This document shows positions 6,909 through 15,362 of a stretch of DNA of 28,504 bases, piece after piece (within the stretch, counting starts at the first letter, position 1; each line of letters begins with the position of its first letter). The translations under genes were made by a program, and so were the position numbers. The notes under the pieces were generated by a model, which worked only from the letters and a program-made list of their open reading frames with translations, searched no databases and was not told the DNA's origin. Source of the DNA: a virus; the IMG/VR virus record IMGVR_UViG_3300014838_001981, positions 1 to 28,504 of that record; one strand, 5' to 3'.

Positions 6909-7154
6909 TCACGTGATCGGGCCGAACATGATTGCGCCGCCATTCGTCGCCGACGTCGAGGCCCACACTTGGCTCTCCGTCCAAAGCTCATCTCTCTCAT
7001 CAGTTGCGAGGCTAAAACCGATCGTCCCCGCGGCTGGCGGCGTGTCGGAAATAACGTACCAAGCAGGCGCCGATCTCGCCTGAACGAGCAGCGGCCCGGC
7101 GCCGAGGAGGCTCCATAGCCCCTCCATAAGCGGCTGAAATGTCGTTGATGCCAT
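6909..7154 (-). CDS. Small tail or fibre protein, paralogue of 6564-6890
   Basis: An 81-residue protein starting at ATG 7154 (MASTTFQPL). An upstream in-frame start at 7196 would run through a terminator hairpin and is rejected. It has the shared GLWSLLGAGPLLVQAR block, WYVISDTPPAAG, an IGFSLATDE segment, and QVWASTSATNGGAIMFGP near the end. Its stop lies 18 bases before the start of its paralogue. No function is recognised; context suggests a virion part. Confidence 0.68.
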   Translation of the reverse strand: MASTTFQPLMEGLWSLLGAGPLLVQARSAPAWYVISDTPPAAGTIGFSLATDERDELWTESQVWASTSATNGGAIMFGPIT

Positions 7155-7172
7155 GTCAGATCCCGAGCAAAG

Positions 7173-7193
7173 AAAAAGCCGCCAAATGGCGGC
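7173..7193 (-). terminator. Intrinsic terminator-like hairpin between fibre genes
   Basis: GCCGCC (7178-7183) pairs perfectly with GGCGGC (7188-7193) around AAAT. On the minus strand TTTTT follows (7177-7173). It lies between the tropism-type gene and the small paralogous pair, so it could reduce transcription of the fibre genes below the tail-tip level. Confidence 0.72.
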
Positions 7194-7220
7194 CAAAGGA
7201 TGCAGCGTTCGGCGGTTAGC

Positions 7221-7772
7221 CTATGATGTCGGGGCGCCAAAAAGCGCGTATTGAATTGCGACGCGCACCTGTCCGCCTGTGAAATTTCCACCATTTGCGG
7301 TGAACGTTATCGTTGATGGCGCGTACCATGCCGTTGGGCCGACGACGCCGGAATTGATCGAGCCGGCCAAAATCCCGAGATTCGCGCCGAACTGACCGCC
7401 AGTTGCGCCCACGCTACCGTTATAAGCAGTAGTAGCATCGACATTGTAGGAGGTCGCGCCCGTAATCGCTGTGACGACCCGCACGGAAACCGCGAAGATG
7501 ATCGCGCGATTGGGGATTTGAATCGTCGAAACGGCCGAAGCGCCGGACACCGTCACAAGCTCCTCAAGGACGCCGAATTGGATGTACGCCGCGTGCGGAC
7601 TTGGAGAGCAAGGAACTTCGCTCAGCTTCGCTGCGGGGAAGCCGCCCGGAGTCAATCCGTCATGAACTTGGACGCGGTTGTTTGTTGTATCGACAAGGAG
7701 TTCGCCGGCCGCGCCCGTAAATGTCGAAAGAAAGCTTGCCGCCTCACGGCGGCGTTTGACCTGAATGCTCAT
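7221..7772 (-). CDS. Tail fibre protein with Mtd-like N-terminal domain
   Basis: A 183-residue protein. The N-terminus has the pattern RRREAASFLSTFTGAAGELL, then VDTTNNRVQVHDGLTPGGFP. This is the short repeat-type domain found at the start of major tropism determinant and hyaluronidase-like phage fibres. The C-terminal half (from about residue 70) is beta-rich with Gly/Thr/Asn runs and ends TGGQVRVAIQYALF. Its start overlaps the tail-tip gene stop by ATGA (7769-7772), linking it to the tail tip. It probably attaches by its N-terminus and binds a receptor by its C-terminus. It is short for a full fibre, so it may be an adaptor. No C-type lectin fold is evident. Confidence 0.78.
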   Translation of the reverse strand: MSIQVKRRREAASFLSTFTGAAGELLVDTTNNRVQVHDGLTPGGFPAAKLSEVPCSPSPHAAYIQFGVLEELVTVSGASAVSTIQIPNRAIIFAVSVRVVTAITGATSYNVDATTAYNGSVGATGGQFGANLGILAGSINSGVVGPTAWYAPSTITFTANGGNFTGGQVRVAIQYALFGAPTS

Positions 7773-9928
7773 GCCGATGCCAATCCAAGATCTATGATGG
7801 TGACGGAGGAGTCGGATGCGAGGCCGAAATCATCGGTCTCATTGATGCTGGCGCCCGCAAGCCCGTAATCGAGGTTCGAGCCCACAGCCAAGGCAGACGC
7901 GACCGGTCCTTCATAGCCAGCGCCAGTAGGCGTGTAAGTGTAGACCGCACAAGTCGAGATATTTTCGACCGCCTCGCCCCAAATGTTGAAGCTTTGGAAC
8001 TTGAAATAGAGCTTTACGCCGATGCATGCGGGCGGCAGATCATATTTGAAAATCGCGTCATCAAGTCGCGCGAAGGGCGCGCCGGATGAATGCGCCGCCG
8101 CCGTCGTGCCATGGAGCCCACGTTCGAGATAGGTCAGATTATAGGCGTTCGAACCAGTCAGGGTCGCCGCCGCATAGGCCAAGAGCTCCTGATCGACGAT
8201 CAAGAGCGTCACCCCGCTTTGCGCATCGAGATTCGACACGGATGGCAATGCGCCGCCGCTTTCTGCGAGGCTCACTGCGAGCGTGTTGGTCGTGTCCGGG
8301 TTCCCGCCGGAAGGTGCGGCGAGGCTCGCGGTAAGCACGCCCTGCCGCGTCGGCGCCTTGACCATCCCGATCTGGCCATAGGTTGCGTTGTCGAGCGAGA
8401 TATTGACAATCGCGCCGCCCCAATTCGGATCGGCTACGCCGGCGTTGCCGCCCGAGATCGCAATCCAAACTTGCGAAGTCTCGTCTGTCAGCGAAGGCCC
8501 CGGCTCGAAAATAATCGGTGGATTGACCGGGGAAGCGGCAACCCCGCTATCGTATCCGACGCCATTGCTGATCGGAACCTGATAAACCGCCGCCATCGCC
8601 GAGCCGATCAGAAAATCTTCCGCCGTCACGCTCAAGAGGCCCGCGTCATCTTCCTCGATCGATGTTATCCGCACTGGGAAGCTATTCAGACCAAGACCGG
8701 CATCCGTCAGCGCAACGATATCCATCGGCTCCAGCAGGCAGTATTCGAAAGACAGCTTGAACGCATAGGCATTGCGGATGTTGAGGTCGCGTTGAAGGAT
8801 CAATTGCAGCGAGATTTGCGCAACGGCCGGGTCGCAGATCTCATGCGCCGTAACCGTCGACCCTTTGCGGAGCCCGTAAAGCTCTATGGCGTTCTGGTCC
8901 CATGCTTCGATCGGAACCGAACTGTAAGCAACTGACCGCTGCGCTATTTCCATCGTCCGCCAGTTTTTAGCGGTGAAAGGATCCGACCGCGTGATTTGCA
9001 CCGGATCACTGTCATCGTCATGAACAAAATCGTCGTCGGTCAAATTGTAGATCGGCAATGTGTTCGGGTTGAAGGCAATCAATCCGCCTCCATGGAGCGT
9101 CCCCGTTATTGACGTATCTCCATACGGCAGAAATTTAAGCTTGCCCCCGGACCAAATCGCCGCCGTGTTGGTCAATCGCAGCCAGCGGGTCATGATGCTG
9201 CTTGCGGTTTCTTGATTGACGATCGCGGGCGATAATGCGAGCCCAGCCGCCCGGCAATAGGTTTGATAGGACGAATCGCCGGAGGCGCCGAGAAGCGTTG
9301 TCGTATCAATGCTGGCAGGCGGAAATCCGACACCGTATTGCGAGCTCGTGAGAAAGTCTTGGATGACGAGCGCGGGATCCGCGTCATAGCCGTTCACGAC
9401 GGCTGAAGTCGTAGCGGATGATAGGAAGCCATAGACTTCGAACGTGAGCGACGGGAGAGTCGCATCTGCTCCAAGATAGAATTGCGGCGCCGAAAGATAC
9501 GCCAGTCCGCCATAGGGGAGCGATTGGCTCGAATAATAGGTGCTCAGAAATGACCACGGAGCTTGAGGCGTGGTTCCGCTGAAAAAGGACAGGCTCAGGT
9601 CGCCAGGAATTCCGACAGAGGTTCCAGCCCAGGTTTGAGAAACGGTTGTGACTGGCCCTTCGCACAGGCCAAGGATCAGGGCCGTATAATACTGGTATCC
9701 AGATACCTGACTGCTGCTATGGCCGCCCTTGCCGCCGGAACTAGTCTTCGTATATTGGGGGTTGGCGAAAAACCCTCCTTGCCAAATGAGGTTGAACGAA
9801 ATCTTATTGACGCCGTAAAGAATAGGAATTGGGACCCCATTGGTCGAGGTCTGGATCTGCAAGCCGGTATATTCCGGCACATATGCCGGCTGCGCATTGG
9901 CTGCGCCGCTGCCTCGAAGGAAACTCAT
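7769..9928 (-). CDS. Phage tail-tip protein (GTA gp15 C-terminal-like)
   Basis: A 719-residue protein. I chose ATG 9928 (MSFLRGSG), which overlaps the NlpC/P60 stop by ATGA. The N-terminal part has TSTNGVPIPILYG and ALILGLCEGPV, usual for siphophage tail-tip proteins. Further on come ADPALVIQDFLTSSQYGVGF and the conserved-looking RITSIEEDDAGLLSVTAEDF of the Phage-tail_3 type family. The C-terminus has a domain with YLERGLHGT. It builds the tip or hub to which fibres attach. In RcGTA this part is fused behind a TIM barrel in one large protein; here the TIM barrel is in a separate gene four positions upstream. Confidence 0.85.
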   Translation of the reverse strand: MSFLRGSGAANAQPAYVPEYTGLQIQTSTNGVPIPILYGVNKISFNLIWQGGFFANPQYTKTSSGGKGGHSSSQVSGYQYYTALILGLCEGPVTTVSQTWAGTSVGIPGDLSLSFFSGTTPQAPWSFLSTYYSSQSLPYGGLAYLSAPQFYLGADATLPSLTFEVYGFLSSATTSAVVNGYDADPALVIQDFLTSSQYGVGFPPASIDTTTLLGASGDSSYQTYCRAAGLALSPAIVNQETASSIMTRWLRLTNTAAIWSGGKLKFLPYGDTSITGTLHGGGLIAFNPNTLPIYNLTDDDFVHDDDSDPVQITRSDPFTAKNWRTMEIAQRSVAYSSVPIEAWDQNAIELYGLRKGSTVTAHEICDPAVAQISLQLILQRDLNIRNAYAFKLSFEYCLLEPMDIVALTDAGLGLNSFPVRITSIEEDDAGLLSVTAEDFLIGSAMAAVYQVPISNGVGYDSGVAASPVNPPIIFEPGPSLTDETSQVWIAISGGNAGVADPNWGGAIVNISLDNATYGQIGMVKAPTRQGVLTASLAAPSGGNPDTTNTLAVSLAESGGALPSVSNLDAQSGVTLLIVDQELLAYAAATLTGSNAYNLTYLERGLHGTTAAAHSSGAPFARLDDAIFKYDLPPACIGVKLYFKFQSFNIWGEAVENISTCAVYTYTPTGAGYEGPVASALAVGSNLDYGLAGASINETDDFGLASDSSVTIIDLGLASA

Positions 9929-10383
9929 TCGGAAGCCCTTGGCCACAGGGTGAAGAAACGGCGCGGTCGTTTCGGATCGGCAAGCGCAAGGTTGACCGCC
10001 AGAGGCTCTTCGATGACGCAGCCGGCAGGCTGAAAGGCATGAATGATCGTCAGCGGATCGACCTTAGTCACAAGCGCGCCATGGCTGTAGCAGCGGCCGT
10101 AGCGGAAGACAGCAATATCGCCCGGAAGGGGCCTTTCGGTTTCGACGAAACGATCCGTGACATAGCTCAAGTACCGTTCTTCGCTCCGGTGAAGATGCCA
10201 GTCTTCTGGATATGGACGCGGATCAAACGGCGCGAGCAGGCCGCTGTCGACGAAAACGCGGACCAGCAACATTGCGCAATCGGTTCCCGCCCCTTTCACG
10301 TCAGCGCAGGAATGATATCGCGTTCCAGCCCATGTCTTGGCTTCCGCCACAACACGCGGGCGCCCATTGGTCTCCTGAGTCAT
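9925..10383 (-). CDS. NlpC/P60-type tail peptidase (GTA gp14-like)
   Basis: A 152-residue cysteine peptidase of the phage tail-tip NlpC/P60 type. It opens peptide cross-links of peptidoglycan during DNA entry. The catalytic Cys is in GAGTDCAML (Cys36) and the His in CYSHGALV (His101), and the N-terminal AKTWAGTRYHS is typical. The frame stays open further upstream, but that part is the antisense-like shadow of the neighbouring gene, so I chose ATG 10383 (MTQETNG), two bases after the DUF2163-like stop. It overlaps the next gene by ATGA. Order relative to DUF2460 and DUF2163 is that of the GTA cluster. Confidence 0.88.
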   Translation of the reverse strand: MTQETNGRPRVVAEAKTWAGTRYHSCADVKGAGTDCAMLLVRVFVDSGLLAPFDPRPYPEDWHLHRSEERYLSYVTDRFVETERPLPGDIAVFRYGRCYSHGALVTKVDPLTIIHAFQPAGCVIEEPLAVNLALADPKRPRRFFTLWPRASE

Positions 10384-10385
10384 GG

Positions 10386-11252
10386 TCAATACGCATAGGT
10401 CGGCGGCGGGATGAAGGGGAAGCCTCGGAAATTCGCTACGTTGTTGAATTTCGTCGTGCATGTTGCTTGCGTGTGATCGCATCCCTGGTAGGCGGTGAAG
10501 GCGTCGCCAGTCGCCGGCGACGTCGGCAACGCGTAGGCAAGAGTCAAGGCGCTCGTCGTGGCCTCCTTGATTGTCGCCGTGACGCCGGTGTTCGCTCCCG
10601 ATGTGAAGGTTATTGTGCCTTGCGTATAGCCAGCAGATGAGCTCGACCAGTTGATCACCGAAGCCGCAGAGCCTGCCCCCACGGCTCCAGAGGCACCAAA
10701 CGCATTTTTGACGAGGCCGCAGCCGGAATCGAAAAGCACATGCTGGCAAGTCGGAGAATAGAGATTGCGCGGCATGTCGAGATCGAGCAGAACGAGATCC
10801 GAATTGACGGTAATTTGCGCCGTAGTGCGGCCAACGTGATCGACCGTGCCGACTCGGCCCTTGAATAGAATTACGCCGCCGACCGGCGCACCTGTCCATG
10901 ACGTGAGAAACGCCCGCTCGCGTTGAACCTCGGCACCGTCGAAAACTCCATTGCGGATTGCTTGAAGGAAGGGTATGCCGCCAAGTGTGTCGGTTGACCG
11001 CGCTGAAAGCGTGATTTGCTGTTGATCGACATTGAGGCCGACTTCGCATTTGAATTTTAGACCATCCACCAGGATCGAGTTCGCGGCGTAAACATAGCCG
11101 TTGAGCGTGATCGGAACGTCGGCATTGGTATAGGTGAGGACAAGCTCCGTTCGCAGCGTGAAGGTGTAGCAATCGGCGACAAGCGCTGTGGCGTCATTTT
11201 GCGCTCGTAAATTGTTCAGGAAGGTGATCAATGCGGGCGATGCGGCTCTCAT
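10386..11252 (-). CDS. DUF2163-type tail hub protein (GTA gp13-like) with four cysteines
   Basis: A 288-residue protein of the DUF2163/BR0599 type that forms part of the baseplate hub. The N-terminal half has YTFTLRTELVLTYTNADVPI and the C-terminal half has RNLYSPTCQHVLFDSGCGL. A Cys-rich layout follows: Cys169, Cys178, Cys258 (YQGCDH) and Cys265 (QATC). This spacing matches the four cysteines that bind an iron-sulfur cluster in lambda gpL and the RcGTA hub. The end FRGFPFIPPP is family-typical. It overlaps the DUF2460 gene by ATGA and precedes the peptidase by two bases. The cluster itself is inferred. Confidence 0.88.
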   Translation of the reverse strand: MRAASPALITFLNNLRAQNDATALVADCYTFTLRTELVLTYTNADVPITLNGYVYAANSILVDGLKFKCEVGLNVDQQQITLSARSTDTLGGIPFLQAIRNGVFDGAEVQRERAFLTSWTGAPVGGVILFKGRVGTVDHVGRTTAQITVNSDLVLLDLDMPRNLYSPTCQHVLFDSGCGLVKNAFGASGAVGAGSAASVINWSSSSAGYTQGTITFTSGANTGVTATIKEATTSALTLAYALPTSPATGDAFTAYQGCDHTQATCTTKFNNVANFRGFPFIPPPTYAY

Positions 11253-11860
11253 GGCTTCACCGATCTAAATTTCAGCGATTGGACTTGCCAAAGGCCGGAC
11301 GTGAAGTTCTCGAAGTCGCTCTGATCGTCGAGGAAGCGGCATTGAAAAGCGAAGGCGAAATCGCCGGCGATAGCCACGCCGACGCCCGGCGGAGTCGTGA
11401 ATGTGAGCGTGTTAGGCGTCGTCAACGTCCATCCTGACGTTTCGACAACGCCGTTGAGATAGATATCCGATACGGCCGTGACCCAAGATACCGGCTCAGT
11501 CGAACCGCCAAGGGTGCGCATAAACGTGAAGGCGGTAGTCGCTCCGTCGCCGGTTGCGATAATCTGACCTGAAACCGAATTATCCGACGGGTCGGTATAG
11601 AGGAAGGTCCCATACTGGCCTTGGCATTGGAGATAGAGCCCCATCAGACTCTGCAAAGAGTTTGAGCCGAGGTTTGGGAAGGCGGCATTTGAGATGAGCG
11701 CATCGAAGGTCAGCTCGAATTCGTAGAGCGGATAGGAATAAAACGGCGTCCTCGCCTCACGGCCCGAGACATGTGAAGCTACGCGCGTTGAATAAGACGG
11801 GCGCTTGTGGACGGACCAGGCTTGGCCTGGCAGCACAGGAAATGACGGCGGAGTGAGCAT
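11249..11860 (-). CDS. DUF2460 distal tail protein (GTA gp12-like)
   Basis: A 203-residue protein of the DUF2460 family that forms the ring between tail tube and hub. It begins PPSFPVLPGQAWSVHKRPSY, has ASHVSGREARTPF, then YEFELTFDALI. After a central beta part comes a galactose-binding-like DGATTAFTF segment. It ends FQCRFLDDQSDFENF and LWQVQSLKFRSVKP. It overlaps both neighbours: TAATG with the TIM-barrel gene and ATGA with DUF2163. It has a clear paralogous copy as the C-terminal domain of the preceding TIM-barrel protein. Confidence 0.88.
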   Translation of the reverse strand: MLTPPSFPVLPGQAWSVHKRPSYSTRVASHVSGREARTPFYSYPLYEFELTFDALISNAAFPNLGSNSLQSLMGLYLQCQGQYGTFLYTDPSDNSVSGQIIATGDGATTAFTFMRTLGGSTEPVSWVTAVSDIYLNGVVETSGWTLTTPNTLTFTTPPGVGVAIAGDFAFAFQCRFLDDQSDFENFTSGLWQVQSLKFRSVKP

Positions 11861-14124
11861 TATTCGCCTTTCACCGTGCGCAGCCTAACTGATTGCGCCT
11901 GCCAAAGCCGAGTCATGAACTGTTCCAAATCTTCCTGATCGTCTGCGAATCGGCAGAGGAAAGTCGACCCGAGTCCGAGTTCTACAGGCACCGGGAAGGT
12001 AAACGGCGAACTTTGTCCGAGTCTCCCCTCAACGAATCCGATCAAGGCTTGCAACTCCGTATATGGCGCATCCATGCGTAAAAGATCGAAGGCGATCGCA
12101 ATTTCAAAGACTGGCGCCGACATACGCGCGAAACGGCTTTGCCGTCCTGAAGCATGTTCAGCCGAGCCGGTTGCGAATTGTGGCTTATAATGAACGCTCC
12201 ATCCCTGACCAGCCAGCGTCGGAAAAGCCGGATACGCCCCTGCCGGCGGCGGGGGATCGGCGATGGGCGGCGCGACGAATGGCCCTTTACCCGAGAGCCA
12301 ATTTCCTGCTGGCCAATTGCCGGCGTCACTCCAAACATTTTCCATTATGGGAAAAACTGGGAAGGGCCGTGCGTCCCAATTCCAGACCGACATGAATGTC
12401 GGCTCGATCATCTTCACGCCCGCGCTGGAGATCTGGTTATTGCCGTCGGTGACCCAATATTCGAAGATCGCCTGCAAGGCGAGAGAGGCGAGCGTTTGGT
12501 CGCGCCGCGGCAAATACCCGCCGCCGTCGGCTGAATCCCAGATCGACCAGAACGGCGTCGCGCTCTCGGTCGATTTGGCGTTGAAGAAGACGTTCGGCTG
12601 GTTCGCACATCGATCGCAGGTCGGAAAGCCATATTCCGTGAAGGTGATCGGCTTCGACTGCGCGATCCATTCCGTCGTCGGGCCGTGCGGCTGCCAGCCT
12701 GCGCCGTCGCCGTCATCATAAACAGCCTGGTGAGAATTGCTCCACCACCAGCGCACCTGCTTGTTCGAGAGCAATTCTTGATTGGCGTAATAAGGTTGAC
12801 GGTTCTGCGCGAGCCGGTCGCCTTCGGGCAACGAGACCATCAGGTCGGAGCCGTTAGGATCGAAGCCGCGTCCAAGATTGTTTGAATCGCTGTAGAACCA
12901 ATTGAACTTCTCGCCGCCTTCGATATTCGCCTTGAGATAGTCCTTACTGTAGATCGTCGGCGTTCCGCTCAGCCCCAAGCCGTTCATCGCGACAGTCGAA
13001 GGCGGCCAAGAAGACGGCTTGGCCACCGACCAATTGAGGACATCGAGGCCGCTAGTTCCTGTCGTCCAATCCGATAGCGGCAAGTAATTGTCGAAACATA
13101 CGAGATCGATATTCGAATGCGCATAGAGCTGATCGAGATGTGGCCATTGGCCATTCTCGCCCAGGTGTTGGCAACCCATCCATGCGGACCAGTCTGCCGC
13201 ATAGCTAATGAGATTGTGGAGGCCCAATGTGTCCTTGCTTAATGAGGCCGCGTCAAAAATCCCGCGCACATCATCAGAAAGTTGGATAAGACCTTGGACG
13301 AATGGATAGTCCCAAATAGCATGGCCGGTGTTGTCGGTGGTCCCCGTCTTTGTCCAAGCGGAACCACGAATCGCTTCGAGACCGCGAAGCTCCGATCCAA
13401 GCAAAAAGAGATCGACGCCGCCTGCGATGACGCAAAGATTAGCATAATGCAGAATCATGCGACGGTAGGTGAAATTGGTCAACGATCCTGCATATGAGAC
13501 TGTCAGGTTCGTCGCATCGCGCGTGAACTGCGAAGCCGCGGCGGATCCGAGGAACGCATTGACGGCGCTGGCCGCATCGGCCGAAATGTCTGGCGCAAAG
13601 GTAATGCGTCCACGCCAAGGAAAACCCGTCGCATCCATCAAAATGAATGGATAGAAGACGACGCGGAACCCGCGCGCCTTCAAATCCTGAATGCACCGGA
13701 CGATTGATTGGTCGGACGGGGTGCCGCCATAGTTGAACGACGGACCATTTGATGAGATCGGAATGAGGCCCGACGAGGCTTGCGTCAAGCTCGTGCATCT
13801 CCACATGTCCGAAACCCAAGCTGTCCCGCTCCATTTCTGGAACGATCCGCCGATATAGGTTGTCGAAGGATAAATCTTGCATTTCGAAGCATCCGTCGAA
13901 TTGCCAAACCAAGAGACGACGACGGCGACCGTCATGCAAGCGGGAAAGGTCGATTCGAGCTGATCGATGGCGAGGTCGAAATCCGTCCTATACGACGGTT
14001 GCCCAGCATAGGCGTTGATCGCCAACATTGCGGGCTCTGTTATGCGTTGACCTTGATAGGCCACGGAGTCGTAGGTAAATTCTCCAGTCGATGGGAGAAG
14101 ATTGACGCCGAGGATATAAGCCAT
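11860..14124 (-). CDS. GTA-type TIM-barrel glycoside-hydrolase-like protein fused to a DUF2460-like domain
   Basis: A 754-residue tail protein. Residues about 1-615 match the GTA TIM-barrel domain: LLGSELRGLE (Glu245), PITFTEYGFPTCDR (Glu497), CANQPNVFFNAKSTES and the end marker WNWDARPFPVFP. In RcGTA this domain is the N-terminal part of gp15 and lies last in the cluster. Here it stands before DUF2460. A Pro-rich linker (617-629) leads to residues 632-754. That part copies the DUF2460 protein encoded next: FPTLAGQGWSVHYKPQF, EHASGRQSRF, FLCRFADDQEDLEQF, LWQAQSVRLRTVKGE. It lacks the central insertion of the full protein. The barrel may cleave wall glycans, as two acidic residues stand in the expected places; activity is not shown. 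Confidence 0.85.
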   Translation of the reverse strand: MAYILGVNLLPSTGEFTYDSVAYQGQRITEPAMLAINAYAGQPSYRTDFDLAIDQLESTFPACMTVAVVVSWFGNSTDASKCKIYPSTTYIGGSFQKWSGTAWVSDMWRCTSLTQASSGLIPISSNGPSFNYGGTPSDQSIVRCIQDLKARGFRVVFYPFILMDATGFPWRGRITFAPDISADAASAVNAFLGSAAASQFTRDATNLTVSYAGSLTNFTYRRMILHYANLCVIAGGVDLFLLGSELRGLEAIRGSAWTKTGTTDNTGHAIWDYPFVQGLIQLSDDVRGIFDAASLSKDTLGLHNLISYAADWSAWMGCQHLGENGQWPHLDQLYAHSNIDLVCFDNYLPLSDWTTGTSGLDVLNWSVAKPSSWPPSTVAMNGLGLSGTPTIYSKDYLKANIEGGEKFNWFYSDSNNLGRGFDPNGSDLMVSLPEGDRLAQNRQPYYANQELLSNKQVRWWWSNSHQAVYDDGDGAGWQPHGPTTEWIAQSKPITFTEYGFPTCDRCANQPNVFFNAKSTESATPFWSIWDSADGGGYLPRRDQTLASLALQAIFEYWVTDGNNQISSAGVKMIEPTFMSVWNWDARPFPVFPIMENVWSDAGNWPAGNWLSGKGPFVAPPIADPPPPAGAYPAFPTLAGQGWSVHYKPQFATGSAEHASGRQSRFARMSAPVFEIAIAFDLLRMDAPYTELQALIGFVEGRLGQSSPFTFPVPVELGLGSTFLCRFADDQEDLEQFMTRLWQAQSVRLRTVKGE

Positions 14125-14127
14125 TGG

Positions 14128-15198
14128 TCAAGCCGAGCCGAGCTTCGACAGACCAAGGTGCGAGCCGGTTCGAACGCTTTCATTGATCGAGCGTAAGACC
14201 GTCTTGCCGTGATCCTTGAAGAACTGCTTCACACCGGCCGCGTCAATCGCTTGAACATTGAAGTTCGTTGCGTGATGCACATGCACCGTGCCAGCGACGC
14301 CGCTGTTGCCCTCCATCATGCTGCGGAAAGCGGCCGCCGGGCCGGCGGGCACTATCATTTCGCCCTGGTGGACCTGCGCAATCATGTCGCTTGGCAGGCT
14401 CCAAGCCCCGACCGCGAAGGAGGCGAGACCTGACGCCGCTCCGATGACGGCAGCCTCGCCGGCAGCCGCCGGACCGGCGGCTGCCGGGCCCATGACTGGC
14501 GACAGAAACCCAAAAATGCCCGCGAAGGTTTCCGCCGCCGATGCGCTGATGCTTTTGAAGACTGCGCCCAGCGTCTCGGCCGCCGAGGCGGCTGATGCCG
14601 TCGCTTCGAGACTAGTTCGCGCGGTGGTTCCCGCCGCAACCGCCTCGGTTTTTGCCGCCTCGCTAGTCGTTGTTTGCGCGATCTGCGTCACCAATCCGGC
14701 TGCCCAATCCGCCGCCATTTTCACTCTGGCTTGGACAAAGGACTGAACGATCGACAGAGCGGCTTTTTGAGCCTCCTTTCCAAGCGTTTCGTGTCCGCGG
14801 ATCATGCTCATGACGGAGCTTGAGAAGCTCGACCCTACTTGCTCAAAACTGCGACGATAATCGGCGCTCACGTCGTCGTTAACGACGCTCTCAAGCTGCG
14901 CCTGCTCCTTGATGAGCGCAGACCGCTGCGTCGCGCCCTCCAGCGCGGCGGCATATTGCTCTTGCTGGACTCGCCGAGCGCTCGCCAATACCGCGTCCCC
15001 GGCCGTCTGCTCGATCGCGACCTTCTGCGCCGCGTTACCTGCATAGGCCTGCGACAGCGAAGAAAAGGATGTACTGATCTGCGCCGCGCCGTTCCGCAAA
15101 GAGCCAGTTGTCGCCTCCACCGCACCTGTCGCTTGCTGCATTCCTTTTTGCAAGTCGGAGACATCAGCGATAAATTTGATGGTGATGTCATCGGTCAT
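14128..15198 (-). CDS. Short tail tape measure protein
   Basis: A 356-residue, Ala/Ser-rich, mostly helical protein that sets tail length and guides tube assembly. The N-terminus ITIKFIADVSDLQKGMQQA is typical of minor tail or tape measure proteins. A helical middle carries Q- and E-rich segments, and a hydrophobic Ala/Gly part (about 225-270) may be membrane-active. The C-terminal block PSDMIAQVHQGEMIVPAGPA and VQAIDAAGVKQFFKDH is widespread in phage tape measures. By the usual rule of about 0.15 nm per residue the tail would be near 50 nm. Start overlaps the small gene upstream by ATGA. It lies right after the frameshifted chaperone, as expected. Confidence 0.85.
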   Translation of the reverse strand: MTDDITIKFIADVSDLQKGMQQATGAVEATTGSLRNGAAQISTSFSSLSQAYAGNAAQKVAIEQTAGDAVLASARRVQQEQYAAALEGATQRSALIKEQAQLESVVNDDVSADYRRSFEQVGSSFSSSVMSMIRGHETLGKEAQKAALSIVQSFVQARVKMAADWAAGLVTQIAQTTTSEAAKTEAVAAGTTARTSLEATASAASAAETLGAVFKSISASAAETFAGIFGFLSPVMGPAAAGPAAAGEAAVIGAASGLASFAVGAWSLPSDMIAQVHQGEMIVPAGPAAAFRSMMEGNSGVAGTVHVHHATNFNVQAIDAAGVKQFFKDHGKTVLRSINESVRTGSHLGLSKLGSA

Positions 15199-15362
15199 GC
15201 GCGATTGTCCTTGATTTGGATATGACTGTGCCCGAGTGAGACGTCATGAAAATCAAAAGAGTTGGGTTTGACGATGCGGAGGAGCCTGCCTCGTCCTCCC
15301 GTGGTCGGTTGTGGAGCGCACGACGCTTCAGTCATCACAACAAAAGAAGACTCAACCTTCAC
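15195..15362 (-). CDS. Small protein between chaperone and tape measure, unknown
   Basis: A 55-codon frame with GTG 15362, overlapping the chaperone stop (GTGA), and a stop that overlaps the tape measure start (ATGA). The product starts MKVESSFVVMTEASC and ends FDFHDVSLGHSHIQIKDNRA. ATG 15335 would give a 46-residue form. GGGA lies upstream of the GTG. Overlap at both ends suggests a real, coupled gene. No family is recognised and no membrane segment is seen. It could be an extra assembly factor. Confidence 0.5.
   Translation of the reverse strand: MKVESSFVVMTEASCAPQPTTGGRGRLLRIVKPNSFDFHDVSLGHSHIQIKDNRA

Noticed and set aside
7221-7772. Diversity-generating retroelement target because of the Mtd-like domain
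   Set aside because: No reverse transcriptase, template repeat or lectin-fold variable region is visible in the window.
8090-8935. Plus-strand 281-codon frame
   Set aside because: Arg-rich, antisense to the tail-tip gene, no recognisable domain.
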